A DNA stretch of 64,000 nt from Lewinella sp. W8 (GTDB taxonomy: Bacteria > Bacteroidota > Bacteroidia > Chitinophagales > Saprospiraceae). Each line of letters opens with the position of its first letter. The stretch's first letter is position 1. Positions 24,668-34,205 of the stretch are shown in pieces. The stretch spans positions 1 through 64,000 of the forward strand of contig NZ_SNAQ03000004.1 of NCBI RefSeq assembly GCF_004375085.3. The letters run 5' to 3'. The position numbers were made by a program, and so were the translations under genes. Under the pieces are notes generated by a model that was given only the letters and a program-made list of their open reading frames with translations, searched no databases and was not told the origin of the DNA.

Positions 24668-24804
24668 TTGGCAAGGAAACGCCCTAAAATGAATAAAAGT
24701 TCGGGAATAGATCTACTCCCCGGAAAAGTCCTTTTCCCGGAGAAAAAAATTTTACTACGGGTAAGATTCCTGGTCTGGCGCAATGGGTGATAAAACCACT
24801 ACCC

Positions 24805-25404
24805 ATGAAATCCATCAATTTTCTCCTTTTCTTCTTGCTTCTTCTGGGCAGCTCTTCCCTCAAAGCCGTCATGTTTCCGGGAACCCTGATCACCCTGAGC
24901 GGGGACTCCATTGCCGTCAAAATTGATGCCGGAGTCGGCTTTTTCAGCGGAAAGAGTGTCAACCCCACCAGCATTAAAAAATCCGTTACCATGGAGTTGG
25001 CTCCGGGCAGGATTAAAAAGTTCAAGCCTACCGATATTCAGGGATTTATCATCCATAAAACTAAGGAAGGCTCCGTAGCTTTTCTGAGCAAAGAAGTAAA
25101 GAATAAGCAGTACTTCGTTAAGCTCATTCACCAGGGATCCGTGAACCTATACTTCTTTTATACCCGTCACCCGTACGACGGCGGACTCATTGCCCGCTAC
25201 TTCCTCGAAACTTTTGATGGAGAGATGGTGCAGCTACGGGAATTCACCTGGAGAAAGCAGTTGGTGGAGCTCTACCAACACGTGGATTTTTTCAACCGCG
25301 AGAGAGCAGAGAAGCAGTACCGTTTTGGCAAACTGAAGGACTTCTTTCAGGATTATGAACGCTCGCTGGGCAAGACCCAGCAAAATTTTTACGCCTGGAA
25401 ATAA
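24805..25404 (+). CDS. Secreted protein, unknown function
   Basis: 199 residues from the ATG at 24805; a GTG at 24787 would add six residues before the signal. The signal peptide reads MKSINFLLFFLLLLGSSSL. The mature region begins FPGTLITLSGDSIAVKIDAG, and the C-terminal half is rich in Tyr, Phe and Lys (KNKQYFVKLIHQGSVNLYFF). A small beta-rich exported protein is likely. Family not recognised. Confidence 0.7.
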   Translation: MKSINFLLFFLLLLGSSSLKAVMFPGTLITLSGDSIAVKIDAGVGFFSGKSVNPTSIKKSVTMELAPGRIKKFKPTDIQGFIIHKTKEGSVAFLSKEVKNKQYFVKLIHQGSVNLYFFYTRHPYDGGLIARYFLETFDGEMVQLREFTWRKQLVELYQHVDFFNRERAEKQYRFGKLKDFFQDYERSLGKTQQNFYAWK

Positions 25405-25413
25405 GGGAAATCA

Positions 25414-25451
25414 GAACGGGAGCTTTCCCATTTAAGGAACTGCTCCCGTTC
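25414..25451. terminator. Probable terminator between convergent genes
   Basis: 25414-25423 (gaacgggagc) pairs with 25442-25451. Neither side has a long T-run, so the strength is uncertain. Confidence 0.4.
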
Positions 25452-25459
25452 CAATCCCA

Positions 25460-28400
25460 TTATTTCAACTGCTCCATGATGATTTCAATGGCCTTATCCA
25501 GCTGCGGGTCACGCCCCGCCTGGCGATCGGCCATGGTGTTATCGATTCTTACGTCGGGTTCCACGCCCGTCTTTTCGAGGTTTCTCCCGTCGAGTCCGTA
25601 ACAGCCCCAGCTGGGCAGACGGTAGAAGGAACCGTCTACCAGTCCCTTCCCGGAAGTGAAGATGATCCACCGGTAGGTGGGGGTACCCACGACCGTACCG
25701 AGACCGAGCTGCTTGAACCCTTCGGTGGTCATTTCGGCGTCGCTCAGGCTTTGCTGGTTGATCAGGAGGACCACCGGTTTGGCCTGGGGTGCAAAATTGG
25801 GTTGGGACGCCCGGTCGCCACCCCGGTAGGCCCATTCGAGGTAGGGCCGCTGGCTGAGGAACTGGAGGACGGCATCGTGGACGTTCCCCCCGGTATTGTA
25901 GCGCAGATCAAGAATAATGCCTTCCCGCTGGTACCCCTCGGAGATCATTTCATCCAGGAAGCGGTTGAGCTCCCCGCCGCCCATGTTCTTCATGTGGATG
26001 TAGGCAATCCGGCTCTTACTCTGTCGGTCTACCCGCGCCTGATTATCGTCCATCCATTCGTCGTAGCGGGCCGTACGGGTCTGAAAGTAGTTTACCGGAT
26101 GGATACCGACCTCAAACCGTTCCCCGCCCCGGGCGAAGGTCAGCATGATCTCCTTATCGATACTCGGCCGGGACAGGTACATCTCCCGGTTCATGGCCGG
26201 ATCCACCGATTCGCCGCCCACGGCCACCAGACGATCTCCGGGCTGAATGTCCTTTCCGTAGACGTCGGCGGGACCATCCGTCAGTACCCGCTCCACGCGG
26301 TAGGGATCATCCGGGGCGAATTCCAGTCCGAGCGAAAGCGTCCGGGAGCGCTGCCGCGCCCGTTCTTCCGAACCGGAAGAATTAAACCCAAAATGCGAGG
26401 TGTTCAGCTCACCGAGGAGGTCATTGGTGAGTCGGCGCAGGTCGGCCCGGTTGGTGAGGTGGGGCAGGTACTTAGCGTACTGATCCCGCAGGGCCGGCCA
26501 ATCCACGCCGTGAAAGTCTTCGGCGTAGAAGTTTTCCTCCAGGTTGGCCCAGGTCTCGAAGTACATCTGCCGGAACTCGTCGTTCAGGTTTCGCCGGAAG
26601 GTGTGCTTCAGTTCGGTGGCCTCCAGCTTGTTCTGGTTGAGGTTGATCTGCTGAACCTTACCGCCCCCGAGCAAATAGTATTTTCCCTTGACCACGACCA
26701 GATCGTTGGCACCGCCAACGCCCTGCCCCTTGATTTCTTCCGTCTTCGGTGACTCAAAGTCCTCGTAAACGGTCTTGTACAGCTTGGTGCGCCCCCCTTC
26801 GTGGTTGGAGCCATACAGGACGATCGTTTTGCCCTTTTCCTCGATCACGTAAGCCCCTCCCTGGGTGCCGAATCCAGGACCGACCTGCTCCAGCCGCTCC
26901 ATGATGTTTTCGTAATCGATACTGACGACCACCGAATCCTTCTCTTCTTTCTCCTCGGAGAACAGGGCGTCAAACTTCTCCGTCCGGTAGGGCGCTTCGT
27001 AGCGGTGCAGGGGTAGGCGGTAGAGGTTCTGATTTCCACCACCCCGCGGATAACTTGGCTGTCGCCGGGCACTGGAGAAGTAGATGTAGCGCCCATCGGG
27101 CGACCAGACCGGTCCGGACTCACTCACTCCGGTATTGGTCAGGTTCTTGACCTCGTTGTCGTTTTCCAGATCAACGAGAAAGATGTCGTTCTCAAAGTCC
27201 CGGTAGGCCGTATACATCAGGTAGCGGTCATCGGGCGACCAGAGGGGGAAGTCATTATAAAACCCCCAGAGTTCATCCCGGGCCACCAGCTCGGTGGTGA
27301 AGTTGTCCAGGTTCAGGACCCGCACTTCGTTGCGGCCACTCAGGTAAGCCACCCGGGAGGTATCGTGACTCATCTCCAGGTTGCGGTTGTTCTTAGTATC
27401 GTTGGTGATGGCCGTGGGGGCCGCGCTGCCGTCGGCAGGCATCCGGTAGAGGTTCTGGTAGCCGCCCTTCGTCTGGTTGAACAGGAGGGTTTTGCCGTCC
27501 TTGAGCCACTTCACCTCCAGTACCCGCCCGGTACCCGTTTCCATCTGTCGGATGAACTTGCCCTCCATATCCGAAACGAAGAGCTCCCCGCGGGAAACGA
27601 AGGCCAGTTTTTTGCCGTCCTTCGCGACGTCGAAGGCAGTAAGCTTTCCGTCCGTGGTAAAGTCCTGGCTTTTGGTTAGTCCGGCAAAGGCGTTCAACGT
27701 AATGGGTACCAAGCGAGACTTGCCGATGGCGGTATCGAATAGGTGGAGTTGGTAATCCCTGATGAAGGCAATGGCGCTGCCGTCGGCGCTGATGCTGGGC
27801 GAGAAGACCGAACTGGAAAAGCGGGTTAGTCGCCGTTGGTTACCGTCCCGGAGGGCGTACAGATTGTACTCGCCGTTGTCCCGGTCGGAAACGAAGTAGG
27901 TGTTCCCGTTGCGGTCGATCATGGGCCACATGTCCTTGCCCTCCCAGTCGGTGTGCTGGGTCAGGGTACCGGTAGCACTATTGTAGGATTTGATGTCGGG
28001 ATTGAAGGGCCCCTTATACCCCTTGCGGTGGGTGAAGATGCTGCTTTCCCAGCTTTCGTTGAAGTACAGCTCGCCGGTGCTGGGGTGGATGGCGGGATTG
28101 TGGATGGTGTTGAAGTAGTGGCCGAACAACCGCTTCGGCGTGCCGCCCTCCCGGGAAATGGCGTAGGTGGTGCGGGCGTTGTAGCGGCTGGAGACGAAGT
28201 AGATCGTCTGACTATCCCAGCTCCAGGTCGCCGCCACGTCGCTGCTCTCGTGGAAGCTCAGCTGCCGGATTGGTCCGCCACCGAAGGGCATCAGATAGAG
28301 GTCGTTGTTGCCGTACTGACTGGAGGAGAAGGCGATCCATTTCCCGTCGGGGGAGACGCGGGGGCTGCTCTCCGCCCCGTCGAGGGCGGTGAGGCGGTTG

Positions 28401-28564
28401 GCCTGCCCGCCGGCGGCGGGCACCTCCCATAAGTCACCGTTGTAGGTAAAAATGATCGTTTTTCCGTCGGGCGTCAGACTGGGATGGTCCACAAAATAAG
28501 GGGAATCCTGGGCGGTCAGCGTGATGGCCAACAGGCACAGGACCAGGGTGAAAAAGTGTCGCAT
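25460..28564 (-). CDS. Tricorn-like S41-family peptidase with beta-propeller
   Basis: 1034 residues from the ATG at 28564. The signal peptide (MRHFFTLVLCLLAITLTAQ) is followed by two WD40/PD40-type propeller halves with many repeats (SPDGKWIAFSS, SADGSAIAFI, SPDGRYIYFSSAR). A C1 region follows, then a PDZ domain (GPADVYGKDIQPGDRLVAVGG), then the S41 core (GIILDLRYNTGGNVHDAVL, and INQQSLSDAEM with the catalytic Ser). It is a tail-specific-type protease anchored outside the cytoplasm. Substrates are unknown. Confidence 0.92.
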   Translation of the reverse strand: MRHFFTLVLCLLAITLTAQDSPYFVDHPSLTPDGKTIIFTYNGDLWEVPAAGGQANRLTALDGAESSPRVSPDGKWIAFSSSQYGNNDLYLMPFGGGPIRQLSFHESSDVAATWSWDSQTIYFVSSRYNARTTYAISREGGTPKRLFGHYFNTIHNPAIHPSTGELYFNESWESSIFTHRKGYKGPFNPDIKSYNSATGTLTQHTDWEGKDMWPMIDRNGNTYFVSDRDNGEYNLYALRDGNQRRLTRFSSSVFSPSISADGSAIAFIRDYQLHLFDTAIGKSRLVPITLNAFAGLTKSQDFTTDGKLTAFDVAKDGKKLAFVSRGELFVSDMEGKFIRQMETGTGRVLEVKWLKDGKTLLFNQTKGGYQNLYRMPADGSAAPTAITNDTKNNRNLEMSHDTSRVAYLSGRNEVRVLNLDNFTTELVARDELWGFYNDFPLWSPDDRYLMYTAYRDFENDIFLVDLENDNEVKNLTNTGVSESGPVWSPDGRYIYFSSARRQPSYPRGGGNQNLYRLPLHRYEAPYRTEKFDALFSEEKEEKDSVVVSIDYENIMERLEQVGPGFGTQGGAYVIEEKGKTIVLYGSNHEGGRTKLYKTVYEDFESPKTEEIKGQGVGGANDLVVVKGKYYLLGGGKVQQINLNQNKLEATELKHTFRRNLNDEFRQMYFETWANLEENFYAEDFHGVDWPALRDQYAKYLPHLTNRADLRRLTNDLLGELNTSHFGFNSSGSEERARQRSRTLSLGLEFAPDDPYRVERVLTDGPADVYGKDIQPGDRLVAVGGESVDPAMNREMYLSRPSIDKEIMLTFARGGERFEVGIHPVNYFQTRTARYDEWMDDNQARVDRQSKSRIAYIHMKNMGGGELNRFLDEMISEGYQREGIILDLRYNTGGNVHDAVLQFLSQRPYLEWAYRGGDRASQPNFAPQAKPVVLLINQQSLSDAEMTTEGFKQLGLGTVVGTPTYRWIIFTSGKGLVDGSFYRLPSWGCYGLDGRNLEKTGVEPDVRIDNTMADRQAGRDPQLDKAIEIIMEQLK

Positions 28565-28656
28565 TTGGTGGGGTTTTGGGAGAAAGTTACGGAACGATCG
28601 CAATGTCCGCCCGAACCCAGGGGCACCACCAGCGGTTGCGGAGAAAAACTACATTT

Positions 28657-28992
28657 ATGAGTGCGCCCATTTCTCCCCGTTACCTCGATGCCGTAGAGGC
28701 CTGTCAGGCCTGCATGATTGACTGCCAGGCCTGCCTGATGGCCATGGCCACGAAAGAAAGCATGAACGAGTGCCCCCGCTGTTGCGTCCAGTGCATCGAA
28801 GCCTGTCAGGTGGCCCTGAAGATGATGGTCGCCGACAGCCAGTGGGCCGCCGCCTACTGCGGTCTTTGTGCCGAAATTTGTGCCTGGTGCGCCGACGAGT
28901 GCGCCGCCCACGACCACGATCACTGCCAGCGTTGCGCCGAGAGTTGCCGCCGCTGCGCCGATGCCTGTCACGCGCTGGTGGGCAGTAACTAA
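28657..28992 (+). CDS. Cysteine-rich four-helix-bundle copper-binding protein (DUF326, Csp-like)
   Basis: 111 residues from the ATG at 28657 with about 19 cysteines, arranged as CxxC and CxxxC along helices (EACQACMIDCQACL, CGLCAEICAWCADEC, CQRCAESCRRCADAC). This is the pattern of the Csp copper-storage proteins. There is no signal peptide, so it would act in the cytosol (Csp3 type). No copper ATPase is adjacent. It is divergent from the tricorn-like protease. Confidence 0.88.
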   Translation: MSAPISPRYLDAVEACQACMIDCQACLMAMATKESMNECPRCCVQCIEACQVALKMMVADSQWAAAYCGLCAEICAWCADECAAHDHDHCQRCAESCRRCADACHALVGSN

Positions 28993-29039
28993 GATGAACG
29001 TTCAGCGAAAGGCCGCACGGGAGAGGTTACCTTTGGGGG

Positions 29040-29468
29040 ATGAAGTACCTTCCTTTTTGTTTCCTCTTACTGTTGGCCTGCACCCCCGAGGCGCAGGAAA
29101 CGGAAGCGGATACCACCCCCGCCACCGATATGGCCATGGAACCCAGTACCCCCGACAGTCTGCTACGCCACGCCGTCTTGTTTTCCTTCAAGGAGGAAAG
29201 CTACCCCGATGGCGTCGCGGAGGTCGAAGCCGCCTTTGCCGCCCTTCCCGGAAAAATTCCGCAGATCATCGATTTTGAATGGGGCACGAACAATAGTCCC
29301 GAAGGCCTCGACCGTGGATTTACCCACCTGTTTTTCCTCACCTTCGCCAGTGAGGCGGACCGCGACATCTACCTGCCCCACCCCGCCCACAAGTCCTTCG
29401 GCGAAGTGCTGGGGCCTCACCTCAAGGACGTATTGGTGCTGGATTACTGGACAAAGGCGGGGGAATAA
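29040..29468 (+). CDS. Dabb-domain lipoprotein
   Basis: 142 residues. The signal ends in LLLLACTPEA, a lipobox. The mature part holds a stress-responsive alpha/beta barrel (Dabb) domain: LLRHAVLFSFKEES, FAALPGKIPQIIDFEWGTNNSPEGLDRGFTHLFFLTFASEADRDIYLPHPAH and VLVLDYW. Dabb domains are dimeric ferredoxin-like folds with unknown substrates in bacteria. The role is not known. Confidence 0.87.
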   Translation: MKYLPFCFLLLLACTPEAQETEADTTPATDMAMEPSTPDSLLRHAVLFSFKEESYPDGVAEVEAAFAALPGKIPQIIDFEWGTNNSPEGLDRGFTHLFFLTFASEADRDIYLPHPAHKSFGEVLGPHLKDVLVLDYWTKAGE

Positions 29469-29676
29469 AGTCGGGGCGACGGAGCGCAGGTGCCTACCTA
29501 TTCGGTACGGCCCGTAGAGACAAGGTATGCCTTGTCTCCACAATGTTTACTCATGCCTTGTCCGTACGGGGCCGGACCGAAAATTTTTGCACCCGCGGTG
29601 ACGCCAAAAAATACATCCTCCGGCCAACCTTATTGCCATCAATTGTATTTAATACTACGCACTTCCAACACTTGTT

Positions 29677-31719
29677 ATGGCCTTCGAACTCAACGCTAAA
29701 TTTTCCCCCACCGGTGATCAGCCCCAGGCGATCGACCAACTCGTTGACGGCGTCGAGCGCGGAGAGCGCGGGCAGGTGCTGCTCGGGGTGACGGGCTCGG
29801 GTAAAACCTTCACGATGGCCAACACCATCGCCCAGCTCAACCGCCCCACCCTGGTGTTGACCCACAATAAAACCCTGACGGCCCAGCTCTACGGCGAATT
29901 CCGGGAATTCTTTCCGGACAACGCGGTGGAATACTTCGTGAGCTACTACGATTACTACCAACCGGAGGCCTACATTTCCGTCTCGGACACCTACATCGAA
30001 AAGGATCTCGCCATCAACGAGGAGGTGGACAAACTCCGCCTGCGCGCCACCTCCAACCTGCTGTCCGGCCGCCGCGACATCATCATCGTGGCCTCGGTCA
30101 GCTGCATCTACGGTATGGGCAACCCCGAAGACTATAAATCGGGGATCATCCGCCTGGAAGTGGGACAAACCAAGAGCCGTAACGGCCTGCTGTACGACCT
30201 CGTCGATAGCCTCTACAGCCGGACGGAAGTCGACTTCAAGCGCGCCACCTTCCGCGTGCGGGGGGATACCGTGGACGTCAACCTCCCCTACGTAGAATTC
30301 GGCTACCGCATCATCTTCTTTGGCGACGAGATCGAGAGCATCGAGAAGATCGAAATCGAGAGTGGTAAGCGCATCGAATCGATGCGCAACGCGGCCATTT
30401 TCCCGGCCAACCTCTACGTGGCCCCGAAGGAGCGCCTGAACGGCATCATCACCCAGATCGAGGACGAGCTCTACGAGCAGGAGCGCTACTTCGAGCGGGA
30501 AGGCCGACTACTGGAGGCCAAGCGCATCCACGAGCGGACGGCCTTCGACCTGGAAATGATGAAGGAGCTGGGCTACTGCAACGGGGTGGAGAACTACAGC
30601 CGCTTCTTCGACGGGCGGAAGCCCGGCACCCGTCCCTTTTGCCTGCTGGATTACTTCCCCGACGACTACCTGATGATCGTGGACGAGAGCCACGTGACCA
30701 TTCCGCAGGTCCGCGGCATGTTCGGAGGCGACCGGGCCCGCAAACTGAGTCTGGTCAACTTCGGGTTCCGGCTGCCGTCGGCGATGGACAACCGTCCGCT
30801 GAACTTCACGGAATTCGAAAGCCTCATCAACCAGGTGGTGTACGTTTCGGCTACCCCGGGCGACTACGAGCTGGAGCAAACCGGCGGCGAGATCGTCGAG
30901 CAGCTCATCCGGCCCACCGGTCTGGTGGATCCGCCCATTGAGGTGCGCCCCAGCGAAGGACAGATTGACGACCTCCTGGAGGAAATTGACGAGCGGGTCA
31001 AGAAAAACGAGCGGGTGCTGGTCACCACCCTGACCAAGCGAATGAGCGAGGAGCTGACCAAATACCTGCAGACGCTCAGCGTGAAGGTGCGCTACATCCA
31101 CTCCGAGGTGGACACCATGGAGCGGGTGGAGATCCTGCGTGACCTCCGCCTCGGGGAATTTGACGTCCTGGTGGGCGTTAACCTGCTGCGGGAGGGCCTT
31201 GACCTTCCCGAGGTGAGCCTGGTGGCCATCATCGACGCCGACAAGGAAGGTTTCCTCCGCAACGAGCGGAGCCTCACCCAGACGGCCGGGCGTGCCGCCC
31301 GGAACGCCAACGGCCTGGTGATCTTCTACGCCGACAAGGTCACGGACTCCATGCGCCGCACCATTGACGAAACCAATCGTCGCCGGCAAATCCAACTGGC
31401 CTACAACGAGGAGCACAACATCACGCCCATGTCGCTGGCCAAAACCCGGGAAGAAATCCTGGAGCGGAAAACCATCCTCGACATTCGCGGCAAAGCCGCG
31501 AAGAAAGCCTACGTGGAAAAGGTGGAAATTTCCAGTGCCGCCGACCCCGTCCTAAACACCATGACGAAGGAGCAACTCGAAGCCGCCATCGCCGAATCCG
31601 AGCGCAAGATGAAGAAAGCCGCCAAGGAGCTGGACTTCATGAGTGCCGCCCAGTACCGCGATGAGGTATTCGCGCTGAAGGCGCGGTTGAAGGCGGGGGG
31701 GATGACGCTGAAGGGGTAG
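29677..31719 (+). CDS. uvrB: Excinuclease ABC subunit B
   Basis: 680 residues, full length. Walker A is GVTGSGKT (residues 37-44). The beta-hairpin region YYDYYQPEAYISVSDTYIEKD, the DESH box, and motif VI region (RAARN) are all present. The C-terminal UVR domain (EAAIAESERKMKKAAKELDFMSAAQYRDEV) is intact. UvrB verifies lesions in nucleotide excision repair with UvrA and UvrC. The uvrA and uvrC genes are not in the window. Confidence 0.97.
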   Translation: MAFELNAKFSPTGDQPQAIDQLVDGVERGERGQVLLGVTGSGKTFTMANTIAQLNRPTLVLTHNKTLTAQLYGEFREFFPDNAVEYFVSYYDYYQPEAYISVSDTYIEKDLAINEEVDKLRLRATSNLLSGRRDIIIVASVSCIYGMGNPEDYKSGIIRLEVGQTKSRNGLLYDLVDSLYSRTEVDFKRATFRVRGDTVDVNLPYVEFGYRIIFFGDEIESIEKIEIESGKRIESMRNAAIFPANLYVAPKERLNGIITQIEDELYEQERYFEREGRLLEAKRIHERTAFDLEMMKELGYCNGVENYSRFFDGRKPGTRPFCLLDYFPDDYLMIVDESHVTIPQVRGMFGGDRARKLSLVNFGFRLPSAMDNRPLNFTEFESLINQVVYVSATPGDYELEQTGGEIVEQLIRPTGLVDPPIEVRPSEGQIDDLLEEIDERVKKNERVLVTTLTKRMSEELTKYLQTLSVKVRYIHSEVDTMERVEILRDLRLGEFDVLVGVNLLREGLDLPEVSLVAIIDADKEGFLRNERSLTQTAGRAARNANGLVIFYADKVTDSMRRTIDETNRRRQIQLAYNEEHNITPMSLAKTREEILERKTILDIRGKAAKKAYVEKVEISSAADPVLNTMTKEQLEAAIAESERKMKKAAKELDFMSAAQYRDEVFALKARLKAGGMTLKG

Positions 31720-31875
31720 GTTGGGGGGATTGAGAATTTTTGATTGAACATGTAGAATTGAAAATTTTGGGCACTAAAAAGTGCGAGGGCCCAACTCTTC
31801 CTTAGACGAAGGGATAGTTTAATTCAATTATTTGTTTAGGTAATACTTTTCCAATCCATGGAGTATTTCCTGTAA

Positions 31876-32280
31876 TCACCCTATCCTTTTCATTGGTGGG
31901 AAACTAGCTTTTTTAAGTAACTCATTGATATTTTCCCAATCAATTTTTGATGCCTTCCGCATCAAAAAACCGTTTTGTTCTGCATGAGCAGATAATAACT
32001 CATCGATTTCAATAAAACCCAATTCGGCATAGTAAACGTACTCGGTGGACCAAATAAATCTATCGTCGCATATAATCTCTGGAACGCCAATCAATTCTCC
32101 AGTAAGGGGACTGGACAAGAACGATCGCTTGGCAATGATTCGGTAACCAGATTTCAAATACTCAATGACCTGTTTGGAGTTACTATATCTACCCATATCA
32201 CTTTCCCCCCATCCCTCAACAGGGCTCTCAGTCCCGTGCCCTGGCCACGAGGAATTCCATATTCCAATAATATTTTCCAT
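31876..32280 (-). CDS. Unknown protein in an AT-rich stretch
   Basis: 134 residues. It has no signal peptide and no recognisable domain. The middle (GVPEIICDDRFIWSTEYVYYAELGFIEIDELL) is hydrophobic-aromatic and acidic, which recalls small immunity-type or barrel proteins, but this is only an impression. The gene and its flanks (31740-32460) are clearly more AT-rich than uvrB and xerD on either side, suggesting recent acquisition. Confidence 0.5.
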   Translation of the reverse strand: MENIIGIWNSSWPGHGTESPVEGWGESDMGRYSNSKQVIEYLKSGYRIIAKRSFLSSPLTGELIGVPEIICDDRFIWSTEYVYYAELGFIEIDELLSAHAEQNGFLMRKASKIDWENINELLKKASFPPMKRIG

Positions 32281-32521
32281 ACTTTTTTGCTTGTTATTTG
32301 ACCATCGTTCCGTTTACAGAGCACATTTGCCCCTGTAAGTCCACAGAAGCAAAAATTGTAGCTCTAGTAATTAGGTTTGAAAAATAGATCACAAACCTCT
32401 TTGGCCATATTACACGATTAGTTTAAAAGACTTTCAAAACTGCACCTGAAAAGGAGAAGCTTTCATTGGTTAAGTTTCCGATCTCGATAATTATTCTCCC
32501 AGCAGGTGCCAATGCATACCA

Positions 32522-33427
32522 ATGTTCCCCAGCTACCTCCGTTCCTTCGCCGCCTACCTCAAACTTACCCGTGGGTACAGCGACCATACCATCGCGGCCT
32601 ACCGCCGCGACCTGGAGAAGCTGCCCGCCTACCTGGAGTTGCGGGATTGGGAACTGAGCATCAGCCAGATCGAGCGCTTTCACCTCGATGACTTCATTCA
32701 GTACCTGGCGGAGCTGGGCCTGGCGCCGCGCTCGCAGGCGCGGCTGATTTCGGCCATGAAAACGTTCTTCGGCTATCTGCTCGACGAGCGGATCATCGCC
32801 ACCGACCCAACGGAGCTGCTGCAGGCTCCCAAACTGGGGCGAAAAATTCCGGAGGTGCTAACTTATGAGGAGATTCGGGAACTGCTGGCGCAGATTGATC
32901 TGAGTACCGACCACGGCCTGCGGGATCGGGCTTTACTGGAAACGCTTTACGCCTGCGGTTTGCGCGTCAGTGAGTCGACGGGGCTGAAGCTCACCAATCT
33001 TTACCTCGATCAGGGGTTCATCCGGGTGACGGGCAAGGGAAACAAGGAGCGGGTGGTACCCATCGGGGGGGAAGCCGTTAAGCACCTGGAAATATATCTG
33101 GAGTACGTCCGGCCACATTTACCGAGCATCAAGCCCGAAGCGGAGAACATTGTGTTTTTGAACCGCCGGGGCGGAGCACTGAGTAGGGTATCAGTGTTTA
33201 CGGCCGTGAAGAAGTATGCGGCGGCGGCGGGGATTGAGAAAAACGTCAGTCCGCACACCTTCCGGCATTCATTTGCTACCCACCTGATTGAGGGGGGCGC
33301 GGACTTGCGGGCGGTGCAGGAGATGCTGGGGCATGAGTCCATTCTCACCACGGAGATTTACACGCACCTGGATACAGACTTCCTGCGGGAAACCATCATG
33401 AGTTTCCACCCGATGAATCAACGGTGA
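32522..33427 (+). CDS. xerD: Tyrosine recombinase XerD
   Basis: 301 residues. The N-terminal SAM-like core-binding domain is followed by the catalytic domain. The catalytic residues are visible: R in ACGLRVSE, K in GKGNKERVVP, HTFRH, H in GHESILTT, and the nucleophile Y in EIYTHL. It resolves chromosome dimers at dif with XerC. A chromosomal role is the usual one, but a mobile-element integrase cannot be fully excluded because the upstream flank is AT-rich. Confidence 0.9.
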   Translation: MFPSYLRSFAAYLKLTRGYSDHTIAAYRRDLEKLPAYLELRDWELSISQIERFHLDDFIQYLAELGLAPRSQARLISAMKTFFGYLLDERIIATDPTELLQAPKLGRKIPEVLTYEEIRELLAQIDLSTDHGLRDRALLETLYACGLRVSESTGLKLTNLYLDQGFIRVTGKGNKERVVPIGGEAVKHLEIYLEYVRPHLPSIKPEAENIVFLNRRGGALSRVSVFTAVKKYAAAAGIEKNVSPHTFRHSFATHLIEGGADLRAVQEMLGHESILTTEIYTHLDTDFLRETIMSFHPMNQR

Positions 33428-33430
33428 TTA

Positions 33431-33532
33431 CTATAGCAGATTAGCGAGTTGGGGGAGGAAGAAGAGACTTCCGTAGAGCGTCAGTAAGACGATGATGAAA
33501 CTAATTCTGCCGAAATTTTTGGGAAAGTTCAT
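33431..33532 (-). CDS. Possible 33-residue single-pass membrane peptide
   Basis: An ATG at 33532 gives MNFPKNFGRISFIIVLLTLY and then a hydrophobic stretch to LANLL, ending in TAG at 33431. A basic N-terminus and one membrane helix are apparent. There is no clear ribosome-binding site, as is often the case in this phylum. It lies on the opposite strand to xerD. It may be a chance frame. Confidence 0.3.
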   Translation of the reverse strand: MNFPKNFGRISFIIVLLTLYGSLFFLPQLANLL

Positions 33533-33713
33533 GGGTCATAAATTGCGTGGGTTATGGGATATGTGCGCACGAGTGCGTCTATTCCTACATACGTGATTTT
33601 TAGGAAATTGGTTCGTTTTTTCCATTTCCCATGAACACTTTTTAAACGCTACGGCCCTTAATTTTATTCCTCCATGCATCGAACCCTTTTGGTTGGTGTT
33701 GATTCTTTACGTT

Positions 33714-34205
33714 ATGCGCCTAACATTTCTACTGTTCTTCCTGCTGGTCCTGGCGGGCAGTGCCGCCGCCCAGCGGGTCCTCCTCTTCGAGAAACTGACC
33801 GACTCTCGCTCGGAACGCCTCTACGAGGGCGAGATGCTCCGCTTTAAGATGAAGGGAGACAACTTCTGGCAGGAGGGTCCCATCCGGCAGATGCGGCCGG
33901 ACATTCAGGCGCTGGTCATCAACGACCGCTTCATCATGACCGACGAGATTGCCGTGATCGACCAGGGCAACACCGTTTTCGCCGCGGCGGGCTACGGCCT
34001 GATGACCTTTGGCGCCGGATGGTCCTTCTGGGCCCTGGCGGGCAACGCCACCGACGGAGACCCCACCACCCGCTACGAAAACCGGGACCTGATGGTCACC
34101 CTCACCTCCGTCGGCACCGGCTATCTCCTCACCCGGCTGCTGGGCAAGAAGCGATTCAAAACCGGCAAGTACAAACGCCTGCGGGTGGTGGATACGAGTT
34201 TTTAG
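33714..34205 (+). CDS. Secreted protein with hydrophobic C-terminal segments, unknown function
   Basis: 163 residues from the ATG at 33714. A signal peptide (MRLTFLLFFLLVLAGSAAA) is followed by RVLLFEKLTDSRSERLYEGEMLRFKMKGD. Later GLMTFGAGWSFWALAG and VTLTSVGTGYLLTRLLG are hydrophobic and might be membrane segments. The C-terminus is basic (KKRFKTGKYKRLRV). Family not recognised. Confidence 0.65.
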   Translation: MRLTFLLFFLLVLAGSAAAQRVLLFEKLTDSRSERLYEGEMLRFKMKGDNFWQEGPIRQMRPDIQALVINDRFIMTDEIAVIDQGNTVFAAAGYGLMTFGAGWSFWALAGNATDGDPTTRYENRDLMVTLTSVGTGYLLTRLLGKKRFKTGKYKRLRVVDTSF

